64,000 nt of DNA from CAYVUB01 sp964454675 (GCA_964454675.1 CAYVUB010000010.1:1-64000), one strand, 5' to 3'. Numbered from the stretch's first letter, positions 41,362-50,384 are shown. The notes: a model not told the origin generated them from the sequence alone. Translations and numbers: made by a program.

Positions 41362-42249
41362 ATGAAACGGAAAGATTTTTTAAAAATTATAGGGATACTA
41401 CCGGCTGGCACTGCCGCAATGGGATTAGGAAGTCTTAAGCTTCTTAACGACTCGCTTCCCAAATCAGAAAAAATGCCGGTACTTTTTATAGGGCACGGCT
41501 CGCCTATGAATGGTATTCAAGATACTGAATTTAGCCAAGGCTGGAGCAATATGGCAAAAAAAATCAGCGAACCAAAAGTTGTACTGGTAGTTTCCGCACA
41601 TTGGGAAACACGAGGGACTTACATTACCGCTATGGAGCATCCAAGAACCATTCACGATTTTGGAGGCTTTCCGCAAGCACTGTATGACGTACAATATCCG
41701 GCACCCGGAAATCCTGATTTTGCAAAAGAAACAGCCAATATGATTAAATCTGTAAATGTTGGCTTAGACCACGACTGGGGACTCGATCATGGCACATGGA
41801 CAGTCGTAAGACACATGTACCCCGATGCAAATATCCCTGTGTTACAGTTAAGTATCGATTTTACAAAACCTGCACAATTTCATCATGATTTAGGCTCACA
41901 ACTACAGGCTTTACGTCATAAAGGCGTGTTGATTATAGGTAGTGGAAACATGGTTCACAACCTTCGTATGGTGGCTTGGGATAAAATAAGAACCAATGAG
42001 GATTACGGTTATGACTGGGCACTGCAAATGAATGACAAATTTAAAGAGCTTATAAGCAGCGGCGATAATAAAAGTATGATTAACTATCAGACTATTGGCA
42101 GAGAAGCTTTACTGGCAGTTCCTACGCCCGAACATTACTATCCACTATTATACACTTTGGGTTTAAGAACTCCGAAAGATGATGTGATGTTTTTTAACGA
42201 CAAGCCTGTTGGCGGCTCACTTACAATGACATCGGTAAAAATAGGGTAA
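41362..42249 (+). CDS. ygiD: LigB/YgiD-type extradiol dioxygenase with leader-like N-terminus
   Basis: A 295-residue protein of the 4,5-DOPA dioxygenase/YgiD family. The non-heme metal site is recognisable: H45 in FIGHGSPM, H80 in SAHWET, and later H residues in GLDHDWGLDHGTW and SGNMVHNLR. Unusually, residues 1-32 form a leader: KRKDFLKIIG followed by a hydrophobic alanine/glycine-rich stretch. This resembles the Tat motif with K for one arginine, so export is possible (inference). The substrate is an aromatic catechol-like compound, identity unknown. Confidence 0.88.
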   Translation: MKRKDFLKIIGILPAGTAAMGLGSLKLLNDSLPKSEKMPVLFIGHGSPMNGIQDTEFSQGWSNMAKKISEPKVVLVVSAHWETRGTYITAMEHPRTIHDFGGFPQALYDVQYPAPGNPDFAKETANMIKSVNVGLDHDWGLDHGTWTVVRHMYPDANIPVLQLSIDFTKPAQFHHDLGSQLQALRHKGVLIIGSGNMVHNLRMVAWDKIRTNEDYGYDWALQMNDKFKELISSGDNKSMINYQTIGREALLAVPTPEHYYPLLYTLGLRTPKDDVMFFNDKPVGGSLTMTSVKIG

Positions 42250-42304
42250 AAACACGATTAACAGCAATAAAAAAGCCTGTTTGGTCTATGCTAAACAAAC
42301 TTTT

Positions 42305-43108
42305 TCATTGCTTTGGAGTTATCTTATTTATTAATATTGAAGCTATTCCCGGAAAATATTGCCCGACAAACGCTATAATCTTTCCGTGACCTGTAAACAC
42401 ATAAGATTTCTTTCTTTTAGCTATTGCTTTAACCATTACTTTTGCTGCTTTTTCAGTAGCCCACATAAGATTTTTAGGTCTTGGGTCTTGCCTGTCAGGA
42501 TGTAAAACACCTTCATTATCTACTTTTGCAATGTCAGAATCTACAAATCCCGGATGAATAACCGTACAACTCATCCCTGTGTGTTTTAATTCCAGTTGGA
42601 GGGTTTGCCCTATAGATCTTACGGCGGCTTTTGATGCACCATAGGCTCCTATATATGGATTAGGAACATAAGCAGCAACACTGCCTATAAGTACCAAGCG
42701 ACCTTTGGAGATTTTTAAATGAGGTATAGCATATTTTGCTGTCATAGCCAAACCTGTTACATTAACATCCATTTGTCTTCGCCATTCGGCAGCGGTAAGT
42801 TGGTCAATATTTCCAAGTACTCCAAAACCCGCATTGGCAATGGCTACATCTATACGTTTAAAATGATTTACTATAACCAAAACAGCTTTTTCAACAGCAG
42901 CTTCTTCCTGCACATCACAAGGTACTACCAAACCTTCAGATCCCAATGCATTAATTTCAGACAACACTTGCTCCAATTGTTCTGTCCTGCGGGCAGACAG
43001 TGCCAACTTAGCCCCATGCCTTGCAAATTCATAAGCCATGTGCCTGCCTATTCCCGAAGATGCTCCGGTAATCCAAACTACTTTATCTTTAAAAACAGTT
43101 GTATTCAT
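42305..43108 (-). CDS. Short-chain dehydrogenase/reductase (SDR)
   Basis: A 267-residue classical SDR. NAD(P)-binding TGASSGIG (14-21), the NAG motif (92-94), and the catalytic S143, Y156 and K160 in YGASK are all present. S38/R40 after the second strand (ALSARR) suggest NADP preference. The C-terminus has a short hydrophobic segment, as in membrane-associated DltE/YqjQ-type SDRs. Substrate unknown. Divergent from the fused E1 gene. Confidence 0.9.
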   Translation of the reverse strand: MNTTVFKDKVVWITGASSGIGRHMAYEFARHGAKLALSARRTEQLEQVLSEINALGSEGLVVPCDVQEEAAVEKAVLVIVNHFKRIDVAIANAGFGVLGNIDQLTAAEWRRQMDVNVTGLAMTAKYAIPHLKISKGRLVLIGSVAAYVPNPYIGAYGASKAAVRSIGQTLQLELKHTGMSCTVIHPGFVDSDIAKVDNEGVLHPDRQDPRPKNLMWATEKAAKVMVKAIAKRKKSYVFTGHGKIIAFVGQYFPGIASILINKITPKQ

Positions 43109-43232
43109 AATTATTTGATTTTTTTATTAAGAAGCTTAGTTTAGCTAACTTACAATTTTTTTATCCCAAAGCATAACTTTATCAGAATATCCCGAACAGA
43201 CCGTATGTAAAAATACCTTATATAATTAACCA

Positions 43233-43263
43233 TTGCAAAACCATCAGGTTTTCCTTATTTTTG
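43233..43263 (+). promoter_or_regulatory. Promoter of the branched-chain E1 gene
   Basis: TTG at 43233-43235 and TATTTTTG at 43256-43263, spacer 20 bases, match the Bacteroidetes consensus. Because these elements lie inside the longest open frame, translation must start downstream, at 43278 or 43287. Confidence 0.6.
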
Positions 43264-43286
43264 CAAAACACTTAAAAATGGTACTT

Positions 43287-45698
43287 ATGTCAACAAAACC
43301 GCAATCCGCCAGCGATATTTCTTTTGAACAATTTCAAACCGAAGTGCTCAATGATTATAAAACAGCTGTTATAAGCAGAGAATGCAGTTTGTTAGGCAGA
43401 CGCGAAGTTTTAACAGGTAAAGCGAAGTTCGGAATCTTTGGAGATGGTAAGGAAATACCGCAATTAGCTTGGGCAAAAGCGTTTAAAAACGGGGATTTCC
43501 GTTCGGGATATTACCGTGATCAAACCTTTATGATGGCGATTGGGCAACTAACTATCCAGCAGTTTTTTGCAGGTTTATACGGGCATCCCGATATTGCTCA
43601 CGACCCGATGTCTGCCGGACGGCAAATGGGCGGTCATTTTGGCACTCACAGCTTAGACGAAAACGGAAATTGGAACAATTTGCTGGAACAAAAAAATTCC
43701 AGTGCCGATATATCACCTACGGCGGGACAAATGCCGAGATTGCTCGGTTTGGCACAGGCATCAAAAATATACAGGCACGTTAACGGCATAAACACAACCA
43801 ACTTTTCTGATAAAGGAAATGAAATTGCGTGGGGAACCATTGGTAATGCCAGTACAAGCGAAGGCTTGTTTTTTGAAACCATTAATGCTGCAGGCGTTTT
43901 GCAAGTACCAATGGTTATCAGCGTTTGGGATGATGAATACGGTATTTCCGTTCACGCCAAACACCAGACAACAAAAGAAAATATTTCTGAAATTCTTAAA
44001 GGATTTCAGCGTGATGATAACAATAACGGCTACGAAATCCTTAAAGTAAACGGCTGGGATTATGCCGCATTGGTAGAAACCTACCAAAAAGCATCACATA
44101 TTGCAAGAGAAGAACACGTACCGGTGTTGATTCATGTGGTTGAGCTGACACAGCCGCAAGGACATTCAACTTCAGGTTCGCACGAGCGTTATAAAGATAA
44201 AAACCGTTTGGACTGGGAAGCAGACTACGACTGTCTTGTAAAAATGCGTGAATGGCTGCTAAGCAACAATATTGCCACAGAAGACGCCCTTGAAACCATA
44301 GAAAAAGAAGCTAAAAAAGCTGTAAACGAAGGTAAACGGGCTGCATGGAATGCATACATACAACCTTTACAAACCGAACAACAACAAGCTGTTCAATTGC
44401 TTAATAACTTGGCAGAATCAAGCAGTAATAAAGTGTTTATCAACAAACTCGTCAATAATCTTTCGGACATCAAAGAACCTATACGCAAAGATATTGTAAC
44501 TGCCTGCCGTAAAGCATTTCGGTATGTGGTAACAGAAACATCTGCCGAAAAATCGGCACTTCAAAACTGGCTCAACGATTATATAAAAACCGTACAGCCA
44601 AAGTACAGTTCGCATTTGTACAGCGAGTCGGCACAATCGGCATTAAATATTAAAGCTGTTGTGCCAACGTACGATAGCAATGCCGAAGAAGTTGACGGCA
44701 GATTGGTGATAAGAGATAATTTTGATGCTATTTTCGGTAAATATCCCGAAGTATTGATTTTTGGTGAAGATGCCGGAATGATTGGCGATGTTAACCAAGG
44801 ACTGGAAGGCATGCAGGAAAAATACGGCGACTTACGTGTGTCTGACGTAGGCATTAGAGAAGCGACCATTTTAGGACAAGGGATTGGTATGGCTATGCGT
44901 GGTTTACGCCCTATTGCAGAAATACAATATTTAGACTATATTTTATATGCTTTACAAATTATGAGTGACGATTTGGCGTCTTTACAATACCGTACCAAAG
45001 GCCGTCAAAAAGCACCATTGATTATCCGTACACGCGGACACCGATTGGAAGGTATTTGGCATTCCGGGTCGCCTATGGGCGGCGTATTGCATTTAATACG
45101 AGGCATTCACGTACTGGTGCCAAGAAATATGACCGTAGCGGCAGGATTTTATAATACGCTATTAGAAAGTGACGATCCTGCATTGATTGTTGAATGTTTA
45201 AACGGCTACCGACTTAAAGAAAAACTGCCGAATAATTTAGGTGAATTCAAAACCCCTGTTGGTGTGGTCGAAACACTCAAAGAAGGTAATAATATTACTT
45301 TGGTATCTTACGGTTCTACATTACGATTGGTTGAGCAGGCTGCCAAAGAACTTGCAGAAGTAGGTATCGATGCAGAAGTCATAGATATTCAATCTCTTTT
45401 ACCTTTTGATATTCATCACGATATTGCAAAAAGTATCGCAAAAACCAACAGATTGCTGATTGTTGATGAAGATGTTTCCGGCGGTGCATCGGCATATATC
45501 TTGAATGAAGTCATCAACACACAAAACGGGTATCAATATCTGGACAGCCAGCCAAAAACACTCACTGCGCAATCACACCGTCCTGCTTACGGCACCGATG
45601 GCGATTATTTTTCAAAGCCATCTGTTGAGGATATTTTTGAAACAGTTTATGCTATGATGCATGAGGTAAATCCTGAAGATTATCCGAAATTACGATAA
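43287..45698 (+). CDS. 2-oxoisovalerate dehydrogenase E1, alpha and beta subunits fused
   Basis: About 803 residues from ATG 43287 (ATG 43278 is also possible; the upstream TTG at 43233 is part of the promoter). The N-terminal half is the E1-alpha thiamine-diphosphate domain, with RSGYYRDQTFMM, GRQMGGHFGTH and GNASTSEGLFFE. The C-terminal half is E1-beta, with FGEDAGMIGDVNQG, EIQYLDYI, RTRGHRLEG and VDEDVSGGASAYI. It decarboxylates branched-chain 2-oxoacids in the complex that supplies iso- and anteiso-acyl starters. Fusion of both subunits is usual in Bacteroidota. A terminator follows. Confidence 0.9.
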   Translation: MSTKPQSASDISFEQFQTEVLNDYKTAVISRECSLLGRREVLTGKAKFGIFGDGKEIPQLAWAKAFKNGDFRSGYYRDQTFMMAIGQLTIQQFFAGLYGHPDIAHDPMSAGRQMGGHFGTHSLDENGNWNNLLEQKNSSADISPTAGQMPRLLGLAQASKIYRHVNGINTTNFSDKGNEIAWGTIGNASTSEGLFFETINAAGVLQVPMVISVWDDEYGISVHAKHQTTKENISEILKGFQRDDNNNGYEILKVNGWDYAALVETYQKASHIAREEHVPVLIHVVELTQPQGHSTSGSHERYKDKNRLDWEADYDCLVKMREWLLSNNIATEDALETIEKEAKKAVNEGKRAAWNAYIQPLQTEQQQAVQLLNNLAESSSNKVFINKLVNNLSDIKEPIRKDIVTACRKAFRYVVTETSAEKSALQNWLNDYIKTVQPKYSSHLYSESAQSALNIKAVVPTYDSNAEEVDGRLVIRDNFDAIFGKYPEVLIFGEDAGMIGDVNQGLEGMQEKYGDLRVSDVGIREATILGQGIGMAMRGLRPIAEIQYLDYILYALQIMSDDLASLQYRTKGRQKAPLIIRTRGHRLEGIWHSGSPMGGVLHLIRGIHVLVPRNMTVAAGFYNTLLESDDPALIVECLNGYRLKEKLPNNLGEFKTPVGVVETLKEGNNITLVSYGSTLRLVEQAAKELAEVGIDAEVIDIQSLLPFDIHHDIAKSIAKTNRLLIVDEDVSGGASAYILNEVINTQNGYQYLDSQPKTLTAQSHRPAYGTDGDYFSKPSVEDIFETVYAMMHEVNPEDYPKLR

Positions 45699-45725
45699 AG
45701 AGAGCAAAAATATATAGTATCAAAA

Positions 45726-45755
45726 AAACCTTTCAATCCACTTGAAAGGTTTTTT
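45726..45755. terminator. Terminator after the E1 gene
   Basis: AAACCTTTCAA (45726-45736) pairs with TTGAAAGGTTT (45742-45752) around a 5-base loop, flanked by an A-run and a T-run. Confidence 0.8.
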
Positions 45756-45784
45756 AATTATATTTATATCGTAATAAAAAATCA

Positions 45785-47389
45785 ATGCTTTCAAAAAACG
45801 ACAAAGAACAGCTAAGAGCTACCATATTTAAACATCTTGATGGTATTGCTACGGCAAGCACCACTTTTGCACTTCACAAAAAAGGAGTATTAGAATTTCT
45901 TCTTATTCAGAAAAAAGCAAGTTTAGAAACACTTAGCCAACAATTTAACGCCAATGAAGGTTATTTGAATGTGGCATTACGGATATTATGTGCGCAAGGC
46001 TGGTTGACACAACATATTGACAATGCCAATGATAACATTAGTTTTGAAATCAACAACCAAAGTAAAGAAGCCTTTAATCTGGCGTATCTATATGAAGATT
46101 CGGTTAAATTATTGTCCTATTCCGTAAAGTTTCCGGAAGAACGGATAGGTCCTGATGCCTTTAGCGCTTTGGAAAAGATTTTCAGAAAATATGAAACCTC
46201 TTACGGATTGACCGATTTGGAAAATCATCCTGTTTCCCAACAGATTTTAAAACATATTGAAGGCGTTATTGTTGCGCCCCTTATTGTGCTTTTAGGAATG
46301 AATGGCTTTTTTCATAAATATTTTATGGAAGCTTCGTTCAGAGCGCAGGAATATCATAAAGACCCGGAAAGTTTCAAAAAAATACTCGACTTTTTTGCCC
46401 ACCTAGGCTGGTTTACCACCAAAAAAGACACCTATCAATTTACAGATGCCGGCTTGTTTTTTGCCAAACGTGCCAGCGCTTATGGCGTAACGGTTTCTTA
46501 TTTACCAACATTTGTACAACTTGATGAACTTATTTTTGGAAATCCAACGGTTTTACAAACAGACTCTGCCGACGATGCCGAAAAACATGTGCACAGAGAA
46601 ATGAATGTTTGGGGCAGCGGTGGTGCGCATGCTACCTATTTTAATGTGGTGGATGACATTATCATCAAACTTTTTAACCAACCTATTGAGGAACAACCCA
46701 AAGGCATTCTCGATATGGGTTGTGGCAATGGTGCTTTTTTACAGCATATTTTTGATGTCATTGACCATCAAACTTTAAGAGGAAAAATACTGGATGAATA
46801 CCCATTACTTTTGGTGGGTGCCGATTTTAACCAAGCGGCTTTAAAAGTGACCAGAGCCAACCTCATCAAAGCCGATATTTGGGCAAAGGTTATTTGGGGC
46901 GATATTGGCAGACCCGATTTGCTGGCGCAAGATTTAAAAGATGATTACAATATTGATTTAAAAGATTTGCTCAACGTACGCACCTTTTTAGACCATAACC
47001 GTATTTGGGAAGCTCCACAACACACTACCAACCGTGTGAGCCAATCAACCGGTGCGTATGCATATCAAGGAAAACGCATCGGCAATAATCTGGTGGAAAA
47101 TTCATTGTTAGAACATCTACAGAAGTGGAAATCTTATGTAGAACGTTTTGGTTTGTTGATTATAGAATTGCATACCATCAACCCAAAGATAACAGCCGCA
47201 AATATTGGAAAAACCGCTGCGACAGCTTATGATGCTACTCACGGTTATTCCGATCAGTATATTTTGGAAGCAGACGTATTTAATAACATTGCTACTGAAG
47301 CCGGTTTATTGCCAGACCCAACATATTTTACGACTTTTCCAAATGCTGAAATGGCAACTGTAAGTATTAATTTATTAAAAGGGACCTAA
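45785..47389 (+). CDS. Class I SAM-dependent methyltransferase, large form
   Basis: A 534-residue protein. The first 130 residues resemble a winged-helix dimerisation domain (LSQQFNANEGYLNVALRIL); the middle carries the SAM-binding motif ILDMGCGNGAFLQ and the acidic VGADFNQAAL; the C-terminus has NLVENSLLEHLQKW and GLLIIELHTI. This layout resembles polyketide-type methyltransferases and O-methyltransferases rather than a housekeeping enzyme. The target is unknown. The start 30 bases after the terminator is unambiguous; a DoxX gene follows at 23 bases. Confidence 0.82.
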   Translation: MLSKNDKEQLRATIFKHLDGIATASTTFALHKKGVLEFLLIQKKASLETLSQQFNANEGYLNVALRILCAQGWLTQHIDNANDNISFEINNQSKEAFNLAYLYEDSVKLLSYSVKFPEERIGPDAFSALEKIFRKYETSYGLTDLENHPVSQQILKHIEGVIVAPLIVLLGMNGFFHKYFMEASFRAQEYHKDPESFKKILDFFAHLGWFTTKKDTYQFTDAGLFFAKRASAYGVTVSYLPTFVQLDELIFGNPTVLQTDSADDAEKHVHREMNVWGSGGAHATYFNVVDDIIIKLFNQPIEEQPKGILDMGCGNGAFLQHIFDVIDHQTLRGKILDEYPLLLVGADFNQAALKVTRANLIKADIWAKVIWGDIGRPDLLAQDLKDDYNIDLKDLLNVRTFLDHNRIWEAPQHTTNRVSQSTGAYAYQGKRIGNNLVENSLLEHLQKWKSYVERFGLLIIELHTINPKITAANIGKTAATAYDATHGYSDQYILEADVFNNIATEAGLLPDPTYFTTFPNAEMATVSINLLKGT

Positions 47390-47412
47390 TTATTAACTAT
47401 AAATTTTAACAA

Positions 47413-47793
47413 ATGAAAACAAATTTTAATGATTTAGCTTTATTAGTATTGCGCCTTGGTTTTGGAGGCTTGATGTTAACTCATGGTATTCCAAAAATCA
47501 ACATGTTATCGGCAAGCCCTATTAAATTTGCAAACCCAATAGGTATTGGAGATACAGCTACTTTAATCTTAACCTTAATTGGTGAAGTGCTTGCTCCTAT
47601 TTTAATCATCATTGGGTTTAAAACCAAATGGGCAGCCATTCCTGCCGTAATTACCATGTTTGTAGCAGCATTTGTCGTTCATGCAAGCGACCCGTTGAGC
47701 GGCAAAGAAATGGCATTACTTTATTTCATCGCATTTGTGACTATTTTCTTAGCAGGTGCCGGAAAATATTCTGTAGATGGGATGAAAAAATAA
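47413..47793 (+). CDS. DoxX-family membrane protein
   Basis: A 126-residue protein with four membrane helices and the DoxX pattern RLGFGGLMLTHGIPKI, LTLIGEVLAPILIIIGF and FVVHASDPLSGKEMALLYF. Proteins of this family are subunits or partners of quinone or sulfur oxidoreductases, or of unknown role. It is probably co-transcribed with the methyltransferase gene. Confidence 0.9.
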   Translation: MKTNFNDLALLVLRLGFGGLMLTHGIPKINMLSASPIKFANPIGIGDTATLILTLIGEVLAPILIIIGFKTKWAAIPAVITMFVAAFVVHASDPLSGKEMALLYFIAFVTIFLAGAGKYSVDGMKK

Positions 47794-47821
47794 ACCTGCT
47801 AAAATTTAATGAAGAAAAAGA

Positions 47822-47839
47822 TTCCCGCTTTCACGGGAA
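47822..47839. repeat. Palindromic intergenic repeat TTCCCG-N6-CGGGAA
   Basis: TTCCCG (47822-47827) and CGGGAA (47834-47839) form a perfect hairpin of a kind common between flavobacterial genes (from memory). Its right end abuts an ATG at 47840, so the following gene more likely starts at the next ATG, 47846. Confidence 0.6.
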
Positions 47840-47845
47840 ATGAAT

Positions 47846-48316
47846 ATGAAAGCAGTATCTGTTATTACTATAAAAAAAGAACTACAGCACAGCTCTACCG
47901 ATGATTTGGTAGCGCTGTGTTTACGTTTATCAAAATTCAAAAAAGAAAATAAGGAACTGCTTACCTATCTCCTCTTTGAAGCCCATGACGAAATTGGTTA
48001 CATAGAATCGGTTAAAAGCGAATTGGAGACGCTTTTTGATACTATCAATACCGACAGTTACCACTATATTAAAAAAAGTGTCCGCAAGATTTTGAGAACT
48101 CTTAAAAAATATGCACGCTATTCCACAAAAAAAGAAACCGAAGTAGAATTACTGCTCTACTTTTGTCATAAACTGAAAGATTTTGAGCCTTCTATCAAAG
48201 ACAATGTCACTTTGACAAACATCTATCAACGTCAAATAGTGAGCATCAAAAAGATTGTCAGCACACTTCACGAAGATTTACAGTACGATTATGATTTAGC
48301 TTTGGAAGAATTATAA
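47846..48316 (+). CDS. Helical protein of unknown function
   Basis: About 156 residues from ATG 47846 (an ATG at 47840 lies in the palindrome). Nearly all helical, rich in Lys, Glu and Leu: SSTDDLVALCLRLSKFKKEN, KKSVRKILRTLKKYARYSTK, and ETEVELLLYFCHKLKDF. No membrane segment, signal or catalytic motif is seen. Similar proteins occur in Bacteroidota without a named function, to my knowledge. Convergent with the cupin lipoprotein gene, with stops 9 bases apart. Confidence 0.75.
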   Translation: MKAVSVITIKKELQHSSTDDLVALCLRLSKFKKENKELLTYLLFEAHDEIGYIESVKSELETLFDTINTDSYHYIKKSVRKILRTLKKYARYSTKKETEVELLLYFCHKLKDFEPSIKDNVTLTNIYQRQIVSIKKIVSTLHEDLQYDYDLALEEL

Positions 48317-48324
48317 AAACACTA

Positions 48325-48690
48325 TTATTTAGGTTCATAAATCAAAAAAACGGCCGTACTATCGCCTACATTCAAAACTTCATGAACGCTTAATTCTGCT
48401 TTTGAAAAAGTAGATCCCGTTTTAACATCCACAATCCGCGTACCCTTTTCATCGGTAATCTGAAATTTGCTTCCTGCTACGGTATATCCAAAGTGTGGTA
48501 CGTGATAATGTTTTTCGTGACCCACATTGGGCGGAAATGTGCATTTCAAAACACGCATGGCAGTATCTTCGTGGATAATTTCACTTACGGGATGACCATT
48601 CCAACCTGCTTGGTGTGCATCGGGTAAATCGGGCGTGTTTTTACAACTAAATGTGAGTATTAAACACAGAAGGATTCCTTTTTTTATCAT
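48325..48690 (-). CDS. Cupin-domain lipoprotein
   Basis: A 121-residue protein with a lipoprotein signal (LILTFSCKN, lipid-modified Cys in FSC) and a single cupin fold. Metal-binding histidines are in GHEKHYHVPHFGY, and a second motif VHEVLNVGD completes the barrel. It should be anchored in the membrane and bind a small molecule or metal; specificity is unknown. The next gene downstream of its start region is holA, separated by a palindromic repeat. Confidence 0.85.
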   Translation of the reverse strand: MIKKGILLCLILTFSCKNTPDLPDAHQAGWNGHPVSEIIHEDTAMRVLKCTFPPNVGHEKHYHVPHFGYTVAGSKFQITDEKGTRIVDVKTGSTFSKAELSVHEVLNVGDSTAVFLIYEPK

Positions 48691-48765
48691 ATTTAATCTT
48701 ACTAAGTCGTTAAATTATTGGTTTTAGTCTAAAAGGAATTTGACTTTTAAGTTTTTCTTTTGGTT

Positions 48766-48782
48766 CCTCCCTTTTAGGGAGG
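48766..48782. repeat. Palindromic repeat CCTCCCT-TTT-AGGGAGG
   Basis: A perfect 7-bp stem with a 3-base loop, followed by GTTAGGCAGG. This resembles a REP-like intergenic repeat frequent in flavobacterial genomes (from memory). It lies between holA and the cupin gene, both on the minus strand, and may act as a weak terminator of holA transcripts. Confidence 0.6.
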
Positions 48783-48797
48783 TTAGGCAGGACTTTT

Positions 48798-49802
48798 TTA
48801 AGTCATTATACGTACCAGCATTTCTTTAAGCAAATCGCTTTGCGGCAAAGCATTAGCGCCAACACCTTTACTTTTCACATCAAACTCACGTAAGGTAGCA
48901 ACTATACCACTCACATGTTTCATTGGATAATTTTTTGCTGCAAGTATATATTCATTCACAAAAAACGGGTTGATTTTTAATGTCTCAGAGATATTGCGGG
49001 GCGATTTGTCATTCAAACCGTGAAATTGCAATAATTGTGAAAAGAAATTAAACAGCAGTGACACGGTCATAATCATAGGGTTATCTTTTGGGTTTTCAGA
49101 AAAATAGTTGATAATTTGATGCGCTTTGACCACATTGCGCTCGCCAATGGCTTTACGCAATTCAAAGTTGTTATAATCTTTACTGATACCTATATTTTCT
49201 TCAATATGCTCGGGTGTTATTTGCGTGCCTTTTGGTAAAATAATCTGTAATTTTTCTAATTCATTATTAATTTTACTTAAGTCTGTACCTAAAAATTCCA
49301 CGAGCATTTGTGCCGCTTTTGGCGAAATAGTATAATCTTTTGATGACAGCACCCGGCGTATCCACTCGCCTACCTGATTTTCATAAAGCTTTTTGCTTTC
49401 ATAAACCATTCCCATTTTTTGAATGGTTTTATAAAGCGTTTTGCGTTTATCAATGGTTTTATATTTGTAATTAAGTACCAAAATGGTTGAGGGTTGAGGC
49501 TGCCTGGCGTAGTCAACAAGTTTTTCGATAGTGCGCGACAGGTCTTGTGCTTCTTTCACAATAATTACCTGATACTCTGCCATCATCGGGTAGCGTTTGG
49601 CGTTGGCAACAATATCTTCAACCGCGACATCACGACCATACAACACCATTTGGTTAAAGCCGCGCTCTTCTTCCGTAAGAACATTAGCTTCAATAAATTC
49701 TGATATTTTATCAATATAATACGGCTCTTCGCCCATCAAAAAGTAGATGGGTTTGAGTTTTCTGTTTTTAATATCGCTTGTGAGTTGTTTAATCTCTTCC
49801 AA
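48798..49802 (-). CDS. holA: DNA polymerase III, delta subunit
   Basis: A 334-residue HolA, the clamp-loader subunit that opens the beta clamp. It shows the AAA-like N-terminal fold with YFLMGEEPYYIDKI, then TSDIKNRK, YAKRYPMMAEYQVIIVKEA, and the C-terminal helical domain (GIVATLREFDVKSKGVG and LKEMLVRIM). Length and layout are typical for Bacteroidota. Divergent from the HsdR-N-like gene. Confidence 0.92.
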   Translation of the reverse strand: MEEIKQLTSDIKNRKLKPIYFLMGEEPYYIDKISEFIEANVLTEEERGFNQMVLYGRDVAVEDIVANAKRYPMMAEYQVIIVKEAQDLSRTIEKLVDYARQPQPSTILVLNYKYKTIDKRKTLYKTIQKMGMVYESKKLYENQVGEWIRRVLSSKDYTISPKAAQMLVEFLGTDLSKINNELEKLQIILPKGTQITPEHIEENIGISKDYNNFELRKAIGERNVVKAHQIINYFSENPKDNPMIMTVSLLFNFFSQLLQFHGLNDKSPRNISETLKINPFFVNEYILAAKNYPMKHVSGIVATLREFDVKSKGVGANALPQSDLLKEMLVRIMT

Positions 49803-49910
49803 AATATAAATGATTTCAATCCCGAAACTTCAGGGTAAAATTCCAAAAAAACATTGGAATTTGATGCTTGTGATTTGTTGTTTTCTATGGAAAATTGTTA
49901 ATTTCGATGC

Positions 49911-50363
49911 ATGCAAACGCTCAACTTTCCAAAGTTTACATTTCGATTCAAAAATAGCGAAAATAAAGCATCTATTTTTGATGTCATCCGTAAAAAGTTC
50001 ATCATTTTACAACCTGAAGAATGGGTACGCCAGCATTGTATTCACTATCTAATCGAAATAAAAAACTATCCTGTTTCGCTTATAAATGTTGAAAAAACAC
50101 TAACAATCAATGATTTAAAAAAACGCTATGATATTGTGGTGTTTGATACCAAAGGACAAATTCATTTAATTGTAGAATGTAAAGCACCCAATATTGCCAT
50201 TAATCAAGCGGCGTTTGACCAAATAGCACGTTATAATTTAGCATTAAAAGCCTCCTATTTGATGGTCACCAACGGATTAAATCATTATTATTGCCAAATG
50301 GATGCTGAAGCTGAGCGTTATCAGTTTTTAAAAGACATTCCCGATTATTTGGAATCAAGATAA
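49911..50363 (+). CDS. Stand-alone HsdR-N / PD-(D/E)xK nuclease-fold protein
   Basis: A 150-residue protein matching the N-terminal nuclease domain of type I restriction HsdR subunits: YDIVVFD supplies the metal-binding aspartate and LIVECKAP the ExK pair, with FDQIARYNLALKA as the conserved helix. It stands alone, with no HsdM or HsdS nearby, and in Bacteroidota it is commonly next to holA, so it may serve repair or DNA maintenance rather than restriction (inference). The pair is divergently transcribed. Confidence 0.85.
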   Translation: MQTLNFPKFTFRFKNSENKASIFDVIRKKFIILQPEEWVRQHCIHYLIEIKNYPVSLINVEKTLTINDLKKRYDIVVFDTKGQIHLIVECKAPNIAINQAAFDQIARYNLALKASYLMVTNGLNHYYCQMDAEAERYQFLKDIPDYLESR

Positions 50364-50384
50364 AAGAGCCGGAAAACAAGACCA

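Noticed and set aside
41136..41438. 100-residue frame between the tRNA and the dioxygenase gene
   Set aside because: It overlaps the dioxygenase start and has no conserved look; the region is better read as spacer with a regulatory word.
42250..42304. Terminator between the dioxygenase and SDR genes
   Set aside because: The only stem (GTTTGG with CTAAAC) includes a wobble pair and has a weak T-run, too poor to list.
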